From contig NZ_CP102509.1 of the NCBI RefSeq assembly GCF_024611995.1, positions 6,820,001-6,884,000 on the forward strand: 64,000 nt of DNA, in the 5' to 3' direction. The translations under genes and the position numbers were made by a program. Shown here piece after piece: positions 54,809-63,357 of this stretch (position 1 is the stretch's first letter; each line of letters begins with the position of its first letter). The DNA is from Streptomyces sp. NBC_00162 (lineage in GTDB: Bacteria; Actinomycetota; Actinomycetes; Streptomycetales; Streptomycetaceae). Under the pieces are notes generated by a model, which had not been told where the DNA came from, searched no databases, and was given only the letters and a program-made list of their open reading frames with translations.

Positions 54809-55448
54809 GCCGGCCCGGGGTCAGCAGGCAGCGGCCCACCAGGCCGACGCCCGCGTCGAGGGATTCGCGGAACTCCTCGGCCAGCTCGGGGGAGCGGCGC
54901 AGGGTCCACAGCAGGCGGGCCGAGGCCCAGGCACCCGTGCGGGCGCGCTCCAGGCTCCACGAGCCGATCAGGTGGGTCAGCGGGTCGGCGATCTCCAGGA
55001 GGTCGGGGCCCGGCATCAGGTCCTCGCGGATGTGCTCCTCGAGGGAGACCAGGGTGTCGCCGACCCGGTCGAAGTCGGCTTCGAGGGCGCCCGGGTCGCA
55101 GTCCAGGGCGCGGCACGTGGACACCACCGCCACCGCCAGGTCGTGGCCGATGTGGGCGTTGATCCCGGCCAGCGCGTGCTGGAGCGGGCGGATGCCGGGA
55201 TGGCGCCGGTACTGGAACAGGGGGCGCCAGCAGGCCGGGGCCCGGTCCGCGTCCACCGCCGCCAGGTACCGCTCCGCGAACCGCACGCTGAGCGTCTGCG
55301 CCCGCCTCGGCGCCGGGAACCCGCCGTGCTCGATCCGGCGGTGCAGGGTCTCGGTCACCGTCAGGTAGACCCGGTTGAAGACGGCGACACCGTCCTGCGG
55401 CGGGAGCCGCTCGTCCAGGGCGCGCATCCGCGCCAGCACCGCTTCCAT
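54795..55448 (-). CDS. DUF5995-family protein
   Basis: A 217-residue all-helical protein with ARMRALDERLPPQDGVAVFNRVYLTVTE, FQYRRHPGIRPLQHALAGINAHIGHDLAVAVV and DRVGDTLVSLEEHIREDL, matching DUF5995 by memory. The repeated conserved His (IRPLQHALAGINAHIGHDL) could be metal or haem ligands; function unknown. The start is taken at ATG 55448; the longer frame to 55556 runs into the neighbouring permease gene. Confidence 0.82.
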   Translation of the reverse strand: MEAVLARMRALDERLPPQDGVAVFNRVYLTVTETLHRRIEHGGFPAPRRAQTLSVRFAERYLAAVDADRAPACWRPLFQYRRHPGIRPLQHALAGINAHIGHDLAVAVVSTCRALDCDPGALEADFDRVGDTLVSLEEHIREDLMPGPDLLEIADPLTHLIGSWSLERARTGAWASARLLWTLRRSPELAEEFRESLDAGVGLVGRCLLTPGRLSRL

Positions 55449-55524
55449 GGGAGGCAGAGTCGCAGGCACCGGCACGGATCCGGGGAACTTGGCCGTACGC
55501 TTCCCCGGTTCGGGCGAAACCCCG

Positions 55525-56916
55525 TCAACGCGGCGTGTCCCGGCCGCCCTGATCATCGTAGGCGGAGGTGCCCTCGTCGAGCAGGGGCTCCTGCTGCTTC
55601 AGGTGCGCCGGGGCGAGGTACCGCAGCGCGTGGTAGCCGGTGATCACCACGATCGTGCCCAGCGCGATACCGCCGAGCTCGAAGGTGTCGCTGATCTGCA
55701 GCGTGACCCCGCCGATGCCGATGATGATGCCCGCCGCGGCCGGCACCAGGTTCAGCGGATTGCGCAGGTCCACCCCGCCGTTGATCCAGATCTGGGCGCC
55801 GAGCAGGCCGATCATGCCGTACAGGATGACCGTGATGCCGCCCAGCACCCCGCCCGGGATCGCGGCGACGATCGCCCCGAACTTGGGGCACAGGCCGAAG
55901 AGCAGCGCGAAGCCCGCCGCGGCCCAGTACGCGGCCGTGGAGTAGACCCGGGTGGCCGCCATGACCCCGATGTTCTCGGAATACGTGGTGTTCGGGGGGC
56001 CGCCGACCGCCGTGGACAGCATCGACGCGGCGCCGTCGGCCGCGATCGCGGTGCCGAGCTTGTCGTCCAGCGGGTCGCCGGTCATCTCGCCGACGGCCTT
56101 GACGTGACCGGCGTTCTCGGCGATCAGCGCGATCACCACGGGCAGGGCGACCAGGATCGCCGACCACTCGAACTGCGGCGCGTGGAAGGACGGCAGCCCG
56201 ATCCAGTCGGCCGTGCCGACCCCGGAGAGGTCCAGGCGCCAGTGGTCCGTGGCCTCGCCGCCCACCGTGGAGTGGATCTTGCCGAAGAGGCGGTCGAGGA
56301 TCCAGGAGAGCCCGTACCCGAAGACCAGTCCCAGGAAGATCGCGATCCGCGACCAGAACCCGCGCAGGCAGACCACGGCGAACCCCGTGACCAGCATGGT
56401 CAGCAGCGCCGTCCACTGGTCCTGCGGCCAGTACGTCGAAGCCGTCACCGGCGCCAGGTTGAAGCCGATCAGCATCACCACCGCGCCCGTCACCACCGGC
56501 GGCATCGCCGCGTGGATGATCCGCGCCCCGAAGCGCTGCACGGCGAGGCCGGACAGGAACAGCGCCACACCGACGACGAAGACGGCGCCGGTCACCACCG
56601 CGCTGTCCCCGCCCGAGGCCCGGATCGCCGCCGCCACACCGACGAACGAGAGCGAGCAGCCCAGGTACGAGGGGACCCGGCCGCGCGTGGCGAGGAGGAA
56701 GATCACCGTCGCGACGCCGGACATCATGATGGCCAGGTTCGGGTCCAGGCCCATCAGGACCGGCGCGACGAAACTCGCGCCGAACATCGCCACTACGTGC
56801 TGGGCGCCGAGCCCCGCGGTCCGCGGCCACGACAGCCGCTCGTCCGGCCGCACCACCGCTCCGGGGGCGGGGGTCCGCCCGTCACCGTGCAGGGTCCAGC
56901 GCACGCCGAGGCCCAT
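55525..56916 (-). CDS. NCS2-family uracil/xanthine permease
   Basis: A 463-residue UraA/NCS2 permease: GLGAQHVVAMFGASFVAPVL, GCSLSFVGVAAAI, IALIAENAGHVKAVGEMTG (the NAT signature region with Glu), GGPPNTTYSENIGVMAATRV and IPGGVLGGITVILYGM. The QH motif in helix 1 and conserved Glu in helix 8 fit a nucleobase:H+ symporter. Start ATG at 56916 with GGAAGTGG upstream; a TTG at 56946 is possible. A very strong hairpin at 56959-57020 separates it from the MFS gene behind it. Confidence 0.93.
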   Translation of the reverse strand: MGLGVRWTLHGDGRTPAPGAVVRPDERLSWPRTAGLGAQHVVAMFGASFVAPVLMGLDPNLAIMMSGVATVIFLLATRGRVPSYLGCSLSFVGVAAAIRASGGDSAVVTGAVFVVGVALFLSGLAVQRFGARIIHAAMPPVVTGAVVMLIGFNLAPVTASTYWPQDQWTALLTMLVTGFAVVCLRGFWSRIAIFLGLVFGYGLSWILDRLFGKIHSTVGGEATDHWRLDLSGVGTADWIGLPSFHAPQFEWSAILVALPVVIALIAENAGHVKAVGEMTGDPLDDKLGTAIAADGAASMLSTAVGGPPNTTYSENIGVMAATRVYSTAAYWAAAGFALLFGLCPKFGAIVAAIPGGVLGGITVILYGMIGLLGAQIWINGGVDLRNPLNLVPAAAGIIIGIGGVTLQISDTFELGGIALGTIVVITGYHALRYLAPAHLKQQEPLLDEGTSAYDDQGGRDTPR

Positions 56917-56958
56917 GTCCACCACTTCCGATCCGCCGCTGATCAAGCATCAAGGCCG

Positions 56959-57020
56959 CTAGGGCCTGTCTTTCGGGTCAGGCCGGATCAGCCCGGCCTG
57001 ACCCGAAAGACAGGCCCTAG
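56959..57020. repeat. Perfect 28-bp-arm palindrome, terminator or MITE-like element
   Basis: Arms 56959-56986 and 56993-57020 are perfectly complementary (28 bp) around the loop ATCAGC. The outermost four bases are CTAG on both sides. It lies 14 nt beyond the stop of the MFS gene and before the permease gene, so it can serve as terminator of the MFS transcript. Length, perfection and CTAG ends also fit a miniature inverted-repeat element of IS5-like type. Confidence 0.8.
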
Positions 57021-57033
57021 GGCCCCCGACATA

Positions 57034-58248
57034 TTACGGGCGGATACCGGCGGTTTCGTCCCGATTGACCGCGGAGGCCCCGGGCGCGGCCGGCGTCTGC
57101 CGCAGTACGGCGGCCCCCACCGCCAGCGCGAAGGCCAGCAGGGTGACCAGCCCGAAGGAGACCACGAGCGAGGTCGCGTCCGCCACCGCACCGATCGCCG
57201 ACGGGGCGATCAGTCCCGATGTGTACGTGATCGTCGCGACACCCGCGATGGCCTGCGCCGGGGCCGGTCCGCTGCGCGCCGCGGCCGCGAAGGCCAGCGG
57301 AACCACCACGGCTATGCCCAGCCCGATCAGCCCGAAGCCGGCCATGGCCGCCGCGGGTTCGCGGACCGAGACCACGATCAGCCCGCCCGCGGTGGCCAGT
57401 ACGCCACCCGCACGGACGGTGCGCACGGCCCCGAACCGGTCCACCACCCGGTCCCCGGCCAGCCGCGCGACGGCCATCGTGAGCGCGAAGGCGGTGGTCG
57501 ACGCCGCCGCCAGACCGGCGTCCGTGTCCAGGACGTCCCGCAGGTAGACCGCGGACCAGTCCAGGCTCGCGCCCTCGGCGAAGACCGCGCAGAAGCCGAT
57601 GGCGCCGATGAGCAGGGCCGACTTCGGAGGCAGCGCGAAGTGCGGCGGAGCCCCCGCCTCCTGGTCGCTCCTGAGGTCCAGCACCCCGCGTACGGCGACC
57701 AGCCCGGCCGCGGTGAGCGCCAGTGCGGCGATCAGGTGGTGCAGCCGGGCGTCGGCCCCGGCGTGCGCGGCGACCGTACCGGCGGCCGAACCGAGCAGCG
57801 CGCCCACGCTCCACATGCCGTGCAGCGAGGACATGACCGAGCGGCCCAGCCGGTTCTCCGTCTCCACGCCGAGCGCGTTCATCGCCACGTCCGACATGCC
57901 GGAGGTGGCTCCGTAGACGAAGAGCGCGAAGCAGAGGGCGGGCAGGTTCGGGGCGAGGCTCGGGAGGATGAGGGAGAGGGTCCACAGCGCCAGCAGCGCC
58001 CGCAGCGCGGCGCGGGCGCCGAAACGGTGGTTGATCCGCCCCGCCAGCGGCATCGCGAGCGCCGCGCCCAGGGCGGGGAAGGCGAGGGCCAGACCCAGGG
58101 TGCCCGCGCTGAGCTGGGCGTGCTCCTGGATCCAGGGGATGCGGGTGGCGAAGGAGCCGGTCACGGCGCCGTGGGCGCAGAAGACGGCGGCGATCGCGAA
58201 ACGGGCATGGCGCAGCCGCGCCGGGCTGAGGTCGGTTTCCCCGGTCAT
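57034..58248 (-). CDS. MFS transporter
   Basis: A 404-residue 12-helix permease with RINHRFGARAALRALLAL after helix 2, FVYGATSGMSDVAMNALGVE (a FucP/sugar-MFS-like signature) and VVDRFGAVRTVRAGG in the second half. The gene is divergent from a ROK regulator, and a 10-bp-arm palindrome sits between the two genes. Transport of a sugar or related molecule is likely. Confidence 0.92.
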   Translation of the reverse strand: MTGETDLSPARLRHARFAIAAVFCAHGAVTGSFATRIPWIQEHAQLSAGTLGLALAFPALGAALAMPLAGRINHRFGARAALRALLALWTLSLILPSLAPNLPALCFALFVYGATSGMSDVAMNALGVETENRLGRSVMSSLHGMWSVGALLGSAAGTVAAHAGADARLHHLIAALALTAAGLVAVRGVLDLRSDQEAGAPPHFALPPKSALLIGAIGFCAVFAEGASLDWSAVYLRDVLDTDAGLAAASTTAFALTMAVARLAGDRVVDRFGAVRTVRAGGVLATAGGLIVVSVREPAAAMAGFGLIGLGIAVVVPLAFAAAARSGPAPAQAIAGVATITYTSGLIAPSAIGAVADATSLVVSFGLVTLLAFALAVGAAVLRQTPAAPGASAVNRDETAGIRP

Positions 58249-58256
58249 GAGAGCTA

Positions 58257-58283
58257 AACTATCAGGGACCCTGCCTGATAGTT
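58257..58283. promoter_or_regulatory. Palindromic operator between MFS and ROK genes
   Basis: Inverted repeat AACTATCAGG (58257-58266) and CCTGATAGTT (58274-58283) with a 7-bp spacer, the only AT-rich island in this intergenic region. ROK repressors bind such palindromes, so the adjacent ROK protein is the natural ligand. Confidence 0.8.
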
Positions 58284-58303
58284 AACTGCTTTGACTGCCT
58301 AGG

Positions 58304-59470
58304 ATGGGCGCCGTGACTCCTGCCCTCACTTCGACCACTTCGGCGCCGGTACCGTCCCCCGCCTCACCGAGCACGGCGCGCGCCATCAACGACCGCCTCG
58401 CCCTGCAACTCCTCCAGGAGGCGGGGCCGCTGACGGCCACCCAGCTCAAGGCCAGGACCGGCCTCTCCCGCCCCTCGGTCGCCGACCTCGTCGAGCGGCT
58501 CGCCGAAGCCGGGCTGATCGAGGTCGTCGGGGAGTCCGGGGAACAGCGGCGCGGCCCCAACGCCAAGCTCTACGGGATCGTCGCCCGCCGCGCCCACCTG
58601 GCAGCCCTGGACGTCCGGACCGACAGCGTGACCGCCGTGGTCACCGACCTCCTCGGCCACCCCCTGGCCGAGGCCGCCCTGCCGGTCGGCGCCCCCGAGG
58701 ACGCGGTCGAGGCGCTGCTGCGCACCGCCCGCGAGGCCGGGGCCGGCGAACTGCACACCGTCGTCATCGGAGCCCCCGGCCTGGTCGGCCCGGCCACTGG
58801 TGAACTCCGCGACACCGAAGGCCTCCCGGCCTGGCACCGGGACCTGGTGGCGGCCCTGCAGCGGAGCCTGCCCGCCGTGGTGGTCGTCGAGAACGAGACC
58901 AACCTGGCCGCCCTCGCCGAACAGCGCCTGGGCGCGGCCCGCGACCTGGACTCCTTCGTGCTCCTGTGGCTCGGAGCGGGGGTGGGCGCGGCCGTGGTCC
59001 TGGACGGGCGGCTGCGCCGCGGCGCCTCCGGCGGGGCTGGCGAGATCGGCTTCCTCCCCGTCCCCGGCACCGGCGGCCTGCCCTCGGCCACCGACTGCGG
59101 GGGCGGCTTCCACGCCCTGGCCGGCCGGGAAGCCGTGACGGCGCTGGCCCGCGAACACGGCTTCGCCGGTCCGGCGGAGGAGGCCGTGGCGGGAGCCGCG
59201 GGGGAGGCCTTCCTCGACGCCCTGGCCGAACGACTGGCCCTGGGCGCGGCGGCGGTGACCGCGGTCCTGGACCCGGGATGCGTGGTCCTGGCGGGCGAAC
59301 TGGGCCGCGCCGGCGGCCCCGCCCTGGCCTCCCGGGTCGCCCGCCGGCTGACCACCCTGACCCCGGTCCCCACGGAGGTCCGCGCCACCACCCTGGGCGG
59401 CCCGGCGGTCCTGGCGGGAGCAAGACTGGCGGCGAGGGAAGCGGCCCAGGAGGTGCTGTTCGGCGGGTAG
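58304..59470 (+). CDS. ROK-family transcriptional repressor
   Basis: A 388-residue regulator: N-terminal winged HTH (LALQLLQEAGPLTATQLKART, LSRPSVADLVERLAEAGLIEV) and a C-terminal ROK sugar-kinase-like domain (VVIGAPGLVGPATGELRD, NETNLAALAEQRLG, WLGAGVGAAVVLDGRL, GGAGEIGFLP). The ROK zinc motif CxCGxxGCxE is missing (GTGGLPSATDCGGGF), which argues against kinase activity and is found in pure regulators. It probably binds the palindrome at 58257-58283 to repress itself and the MFS transporter. A GTG at 58313 is an alternative start. Confidence 0.92.
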   Translation: MGAVTPALTSTTSAPVPSPASPSTARAINDRLALQLLQEAGPLTATQLKARTGLSRPSVADLVERLAEAGLIEVVGESGEQRRGPNAKLYGIVARRAHLAALDVRTDSVTAVVTDLLGHPLAEAALPVGAPEDAVEALLRTAREAGAGELHTVVIGAPGLVGPATGELRDTEGLPAWHRDLVAALQRSLPAVVVVENETNLAALAEQRLGAARDLDSFVLLWLGAGVGAAVVLDGRLRRGASGGAGEIGFLPVPGTGGLPSATDCGGGFHALAGREAVTALAREHGFAGPAEEAVAGAAGEAFLDALAERLALGAAAVTAVLDPGCVVLAGELGRAGGPALASRVARRLTTLTPVPTEVRATTLGGPAVLAGARLAAREAAQEVLFGG

Positions 59471-59484
59471 ACGGGGGTAGGCGG

Positions 59485-59503
59485 GGTAGGCCTGGGGCCT
59501 ACC
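59485..59503. terminator. Short hairpin between convergent ROK and SDR genes
   Basis: GGTAGGCC (59485-59492) and GGCCTACC (59496-59503) with a 3-nt loop. The stop codon of the SDR gene lies in one arm. It could work for both genes, but the stem is short. Confidence 0.5.
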
Positions 59504-60248
59504 GTGCCCGTCGGGCCAGGAACTCCGCGAACGTGACGCGGCCCGCCGCGTGGGACGGGGCCAGGTGACCGCCGCGGCGGAAGCCCGCGTACGCCTTGCC
59601 CCACAGCGGCAGGGGGACCACCCGGCGGCGGCGTCCCGTCGCCGACAGGTAGGCGCGGCCCAGGTCGGGCAGCGTGCGGATCTCCGGGCCGCCCATGTCC
59701 GGGACGCGGCCCGACGGGGTCGGGACGGCCAGTTCCGCCAGGCGGTCCGCGACCTCCTCGACCGCGATCGGCTGCACCCGGACCCCGTACGGCAGAGGCA
59801 CGACCGGCAGCTTCGCCGCCATGGCCACCACCTGCTCCACCAGGTCGTGGAACTGCGTCGTACGCAGGATCGTCACGCCCAGCCCGGACTTCTCCAGCAG
59901 CCGCTCCACCTTCAACTTCACCTTGTAGTAGCCCAGGGGGACCACATCCACCCCGACGATCGAGATGTAGACCACGTTCGAGACGGTCCCCGCCCGCCGG
60001 GCCGCCTCGATCAGGTGCCCGGCAGCCACGTCGTCGCCCTTGCCCTGGGCCCGCGTGCTGCTCGCGCAGTGCACGACGACCTCCGCGCCCGCCATCGCCG
60101 CGTCCAGCCCGCTGCCGTCCCGCAGGTCGACGGGGTGGTCCGCGGAGTGCCGGCTCAGGACGCGGACCTCGTGGCCCGTGTCCCGGAGCCGGGTGACGAC
60201 GAGCGAGCCGAGGGTTCCGGTGCCTCCGGTGACGAGGATGGTGCTCAT
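59499..60248 (-). CDS. NAD(P)H-binding SDR-family protein (NmrA-like)
   Basis: A 249-residue atypical short-chain dehydrogenase: STILVTGGTGTLGSLVVTRLRDTGHEV (GGxGxxG), VVHCASSTRAQGKGDD, VVYISIVGVDVVPLGYYKVKLKVERLLEKSGLGVTILR (YxxxK-like Tyr-Tyr-Lys), PVVPLPYGVRVQPIAVEEVADRLA. The C-terminus (ATGRRRRVVPLPL) fits NmrA-like proteins. It is probably a reductase or a redox-sensing regulator. ATG at 60248 has GGGCAGGACCCC; the frame to 60395 lies in the intergenic region. Confidence 0.9.
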   Translation of the reverse strand: MSTILVTGGTGTLGSLVVTRLRDTGHEVRVLSRHSADHPVDLRDGSGLDAAMAGAEVVVHCASSTRAQGKGDDVAAGHLIEAARRAGTVSNVVYISIVGVDVVPLGYYKVKLKVERLLEKSGLGVTILRTTQFHDLVEQVVAMAAKLPVVPLPYGVRVQPIAVEEVADRLAELAVPTPSGRVPDMGGPEIRTLPDLGRAYLSATGRRRRVVPLPLWGKAYAGFRRGGHLAPSHAAGRVTFAEFLARRAR

Positions 60249-60359
60249 GGGGTCCTGCCCTTCGCTGGACGCGTTTGCCTTCACCAGAATGGACCGGACA
60301 GCCCCCCGAAACGTGACAACCCGGCGCCCGATGGATCTGCGCGCATGCGCCGCACGTGC

Positions 60360-60393
60360 GAGGACCCGGTGGCCGCCGGGCCACCGGGTCCTC
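60360..60393 (-). terminator. Terminator of the chitinase gene
   Basis: Perfect 15-bp stem GAGGACCCGGTGGCC (60360-60374) with its complement at 60379-60393 and a 4-nt loop, 26 nt beyond the chitinase stop on the minus strand. Confidence 0.85.
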
Positions 60394-60418
60394 ACGCGTT
60401 CAACTCACCCAGGGGGTG

Positions 60419-62779
60419 TCAGCAGGCGCCCTGGTCCTTCCAGACGCCCCATTCGCCCGTGGTGCCGGGCTCCTCGTTCTGCGTCCACCACTGGGCCTTC
60501 CAGGTGTGGCCCTTGTGGGAGACGAGGCTGCCGCCCGCGTAGACCTGACCCGCCACGTACGCCGGGCCGGTGCACGCACCGCCCGTCGGCGGGGTCGTGG
60601 TGGGCGGGGGAGAGGTCGGCGGAGTCGTGGTCGGCGGCGGTGTGGTGGGCGGAGTCGTGGCGCCCGGCTGGACCACCGTGACACCGCGCGCCAGGTCACC
60701 GGCGAGCGCGTACGTCGTGCCGGAGATGTTCACCGTCCAGTTGGAGGGCGTGGAGACCGGCAGGTAGTAGTTGAACGCCAGGTCGACCGAGGCGCCCGGA
60801 GCCAGCGTCTGCCAGGCGGGGAGCTTCAGGGAGACCCGGTGGAAGTCGCCCTTCAGGCCGCCGACGTTGCTGCCGGTGTGGTCGCTGCTGATCACCTTCG
60901 TGCCGAAGCCGGACTGGTCGGAGGCGTTGTTCGGAGCGGCGGTGGAGTAGTCGAACTGGAACTCCGTGCCACCCGGCAGCGTCGCCTGGGTGTTGTTGGT
61001 GATCTTGAGCTTCGGGGTGATCGGGTAGTTGGAGTCGCCCAGCTTGAACTCGGTGAACTCCGTCTTGATGGCCACGGCCTGCGCCGGCAGCGCGGTGTTG
61101 GACTTCTTCGCGCCGTACGGGGCGGCCGCCTTGAACTTGTCGTACATCAGCGAGGTGAGCGTGTCGCCCATCTCGTACTGGCCCTTCGCGGCGTTCCAGG
61201 CGTAGTCACCGGCCATCTCCCAGACCATGGTGCCGCCGATGCCGCGGTCGACCACGTAGTCGGCCTTGGCCGCCACCGACTGCTCGTCCTCGGTGGACAG
61301 GAAGACCTTCTTCTGCGCGTTCCACAGCCACGGCGCGACCAGCGTCGCGTCGTACTTGCGGGCGTAGGTGCCGGTCAGCGTGGTGTTCGCCGGGAAGCCG
61401 TACTTGGTGACGTAGTCGCCGACGATCCCCTTCTCCAGGTTCTTCGCGTGCCACATCGGGTTGGAACCGGCCGGCGACTCGGCGCCGTTGGTGTCCTTGT
61501 CGTGCCACAGGTTGTCGATGCCGACGGCGCCGTCACCGCACTTGGTCAGGCCCGCGCCGGCCGGGCAGGTGGTCGCCGGGGCCTTGCCCCACAGGCCGTC
61601 CGTGCCGCCCTGCACGTTCTTGTGGCCGCGGGTGTAGTACGGCAGGCCGATGTTGATCCGGCCGGCCGGCATGGAGCCGCGGAAGTAGTGGTACGCCCAG
61701 TCGGTGTTGAGGTAGCCGATGTTCCCGTACTGGGAGCTGCCGTAGACGTTCGCGGCGGCCAGCTCGGCGTCCTTGCCGTCGTCGAAGAGCGAGGCGTTCG
61801 GCCCGACGAACTCGTTCCAGGCCCCGTGCAGGTCGTAGGACATGATGTTGACGTAGTCCAGATACTTCTGCATCTGGAAGGTCTCCATGCCGCGCAGCAG
61901 GTAGCCGGAGGAGGGCGCGGCGACGGTGAGCAGATAGTGCTTGCCGTCGGCGGCGCCGGCCCGGTCGAGCCTCTCGCGCAGGCTCTTCATCAGGGCGTCG
62001 TACCCCTGGACGAGTCCGGCCCGGCGGGCGTTGGACAGCTGCCAGTCCAGCGGGTTGCCCGCGTCCTTCATGGTGGTCGGGTACTCGTAGTCGATGTCGA
62101 CGCCGTTGAACCCGTACTTGCGGATGAACTCGACCGAGGAGTCCGCGAAGGTGTCGATGCCCGCCTGGTTGACCGATCCGTCGGCGTTGGTGGCCATCGA
62201 GTAGAAGCCGCCCGAGGCGACCCGGTTGCCGTCGTCCCCGAAGTAGCCGCCGGTCTCCGCCCAGCCGCCGACCGAGATCAGCGTCTTGACGTTCGGGTAC
62301 TGCTTCTTGAACTTGGTCAGCTGGTTGAAGTGGCCCTTGTACGGGAGGGCCGGGTCCATCTCGGCGCCCGCGACGCCCGGCCAGGTCATACCGGTGGCGG
62401 CGTTGTTCGCGTTGTCCGCGCCGACGGAGATCTTGTTGTCGGCGCCCACGTGGGCGAAGGCGTAGTTCAGGTGGGTGACCTTGGACCACGGGATGTTGCC
62501 GGCGAGGTAGGAGGGGGCGCCGTCCTTGCCCGTGCGCCAGCCGGTGAAGTATCCGATGACCCGGCGCTGGTGGTCGGCGCCCATCTTCTCGCGGCCTTCG
62601 GTGTCGTACACCGAGCAGTACGGGACGTCGGCGCCGGCCGTCTTGTACAGCCCGTCGGGGCGACAGCTCTCGTTGTCGGCAGCGTGCGAGACGCCCGTCG
62701 AGAGCCCGGCCACCAGCAGTCCGGCGATTGCGGCGCCGGATGCCAGGAGCATCGCTCTCGTACGTGTGGGGGACAGCAT
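60419..62779 (-). CDS. Secreted GH18 chitinase with C-terminal chitin-binding domain
   Basis: A 786-residue exported enzyme: signal peptide (about 1-33, ending GVSHA/AD), GH18 barrel with catalytic motif GVDIDYEYP (Asp230, Glu232), GYFTGWRTG at the first strand and [12 protein letters not shown] at the last, then a beta-sandwich carbohydrate-binding-like domain (about 560-700), a Thr/Pro linker ([15 protein letters not shown]) and a C-terminal CBM5/12-type chitin-binding domain with paired Cys ([15 protein letters not shown] ... WKAQWWT). It hydrolyses chitin beta-1,4 bonds. Regulated by 12-bp repeats upstream. ATG at 62779 fits the signal peptide; the frame to 63037 is leader. Confidence 0.96.
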   Translation of the reverse strand: MLSPTRTRAMLLASGAAIAGLLVAGLSTGVSHAADNESCRPDGLYKTAGADVPYCSVYDTEGREKMGADHQRRVIGYFTGWRTGKDGAPSYLAGNIPWSKVTHLNYAFAHVGADNKISVGADNANNAATGMTWPGVAGAEMDPALPYKGHFNQLTKFKKQYPNVKTLISVGGWAETGGYFGDDGNRVASGGFYSMATNADGSVNQAGIDTFADSSVEFIRKYGFNGVDIDYEYPTTMKDAGNPLDWQLSNARRAGLVQGYDALMKSLRERLDRAGAADGKHYLLTVAAPSSGYLLRGMETFQMQKYLDYVNIMSYDLHGAWNEFVGPNASLFDDGKDAELAAANVYGSSQYGNIGYLNTDWAYHYFRGSMPAGRINIGLPYYTRGHKNVQGGTDGLWGKAPATTCPAGAGLTKCGDGAVGIDNLWHDKDTNGAESPAGSNPMWHAKNLEKGIVGDYVTKYGFPANTTLTGTYARKYDATLVAPWLWNAQKKVFLSTEDEQSVAAKADYVVDRGIGGTMVWEMAGDYAWNAAKGQYEMGDTLTSLMYDKFKAAAPYGAKKSNTALPAQAVAIKTEFTEFKLGDSNYPITPKLKITNNTQATLPGGTEFQFDYSTAAPNNASDQSGFGTKVISSDHTGSNVGGLKGDFHRVSLKLPAWQTLAPGASVDLAFNYYLPVSTPSNWTVNISGTTYALAGDLARGVTVVQPGATTPPTTPPPTTTPPTSPPPTTTPPTGGACTGPAYVAGQVYAGGSLVSHKGHTWKAQWWTQNEEPGTTGEWGVWKDQGAC

Positions 62780-62900
62780 TGTGCCTCCTGGGGAGGGGAG
62801 GATGGCATGACACAACAGGACACAACATGCGGAAATGTGAAGCGTGTTGGCCCGTGACGTGCGCACATCTGACGGGCTGTTCCCGGGGAAGATGAAGGGA

Positions 62901-62942
62901 ACGTTAAGAGGACTAGACCACCCCGTCAATAGGTCTGGACCA
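62901..62942 (-). promoter_or_regulatory. Chitinase promoter with paired DasR-like 12-bp direct repeats
   Basis: On the minus strand, TGGTCCAGACCT (62942-62931) and TGGTCTAGTCCT (62920-62909) flank a -35 TTGACG (62929-62924); a -10-like TAACGT (62906-62901) follows at 17-bp spacing. Known Streptomyces chitinase promoters carry such 12-bp repeats, related to the DasR consensus TGGTCTAGACCA. The second repeat overlaps the core promoter, consistent with repression by DasR relieved by glucosamine phosphate. Confidence 0.85.
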
Positions 62943-63060
62943 ACCCTGCGTCCACTGGGCCGGGTCAGCCCGCGCGGGCCTCCGTGTGAGCCAGGCCACA
63001 CCCCCTCACCCGCATGGCCGCCGATCACCCGTGGCAAACTGGCTGGAGTACCAGTAAGCA

Positions 63061-63187
63061 GCGCACTCCGGGGTCGGTGTAATTCCGAACCGGCGGTTAT
63101 AGTCCGCGACCCGTCCGCAGCCAGCGGCCGGTTGACCAGGTGAGATTCCTGGACCGACGGTTAAAGTCCGGATGGGAGGCAGTGCGC
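63061..63187 (+). ncRNA. FMN riboswitch (RFN element)
   Basis: Conserved RFN core is present: GGGGTCGGTGTAATTCCG, AACCGGCGGTTATAGTCCGC, GGTGAGATTCCTGG and ACGGTTAAAGTCCGGATGGG. P1 closes perfectly with GCGCACT (63061-63067) and AGTGCGC (63181-63187). It lies 170 nt before the ribD start. In actinobacteria it senses FMN and represses riboflavin synthesis. Confidence 0.96.
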
Positions 63188-63229
63188 GGCGGGCCAGTGA
63201 CCGGTACGCCGCCGTCGGCGGTTCCTCGG

Positions 63230-63265
63230 CACATCCCTGCGGATGTGGCGGAGCGGACCGTTTTT
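63230..63265 (+). terminator. Probable expression platform / intrinsic terminator of the riboswitch
   Basis: Hairpin CACATCC (63230-63236) / GGATGTG (63241-63247) followed 13 nt later by TTTTT (63261-63265). A second hairpin CTGTCG/CGACAG lies at about 63304-63319. T-runs are rare in this genome, so a transcription-attenuation platform is plausible; translation control is the alternative. Confidence 0.45.
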
Positions 63266-63357
63266 CCGGCCTCGGCGTCCCCGTGTGAGCTGTTCCGCTT
63301 CATCTGTCGTATCCCGACAGGCCCCGGAGTCCGTGCCCGATGAGGCAGGAGGACCCG

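Noticed and set aside
55375..58257. 960-codon plus-strand open frame
   Set aside because: Antisense to the permease and MFS genes; composition is Arg/Gly/Asp-rich with no recognisable domain.
63140..63343. 67-codon frame over the riboswitch region
   Set aside because: It lies in conserved aptamer and platform RNA; conservation there is structural and there is no ribosome binding site.
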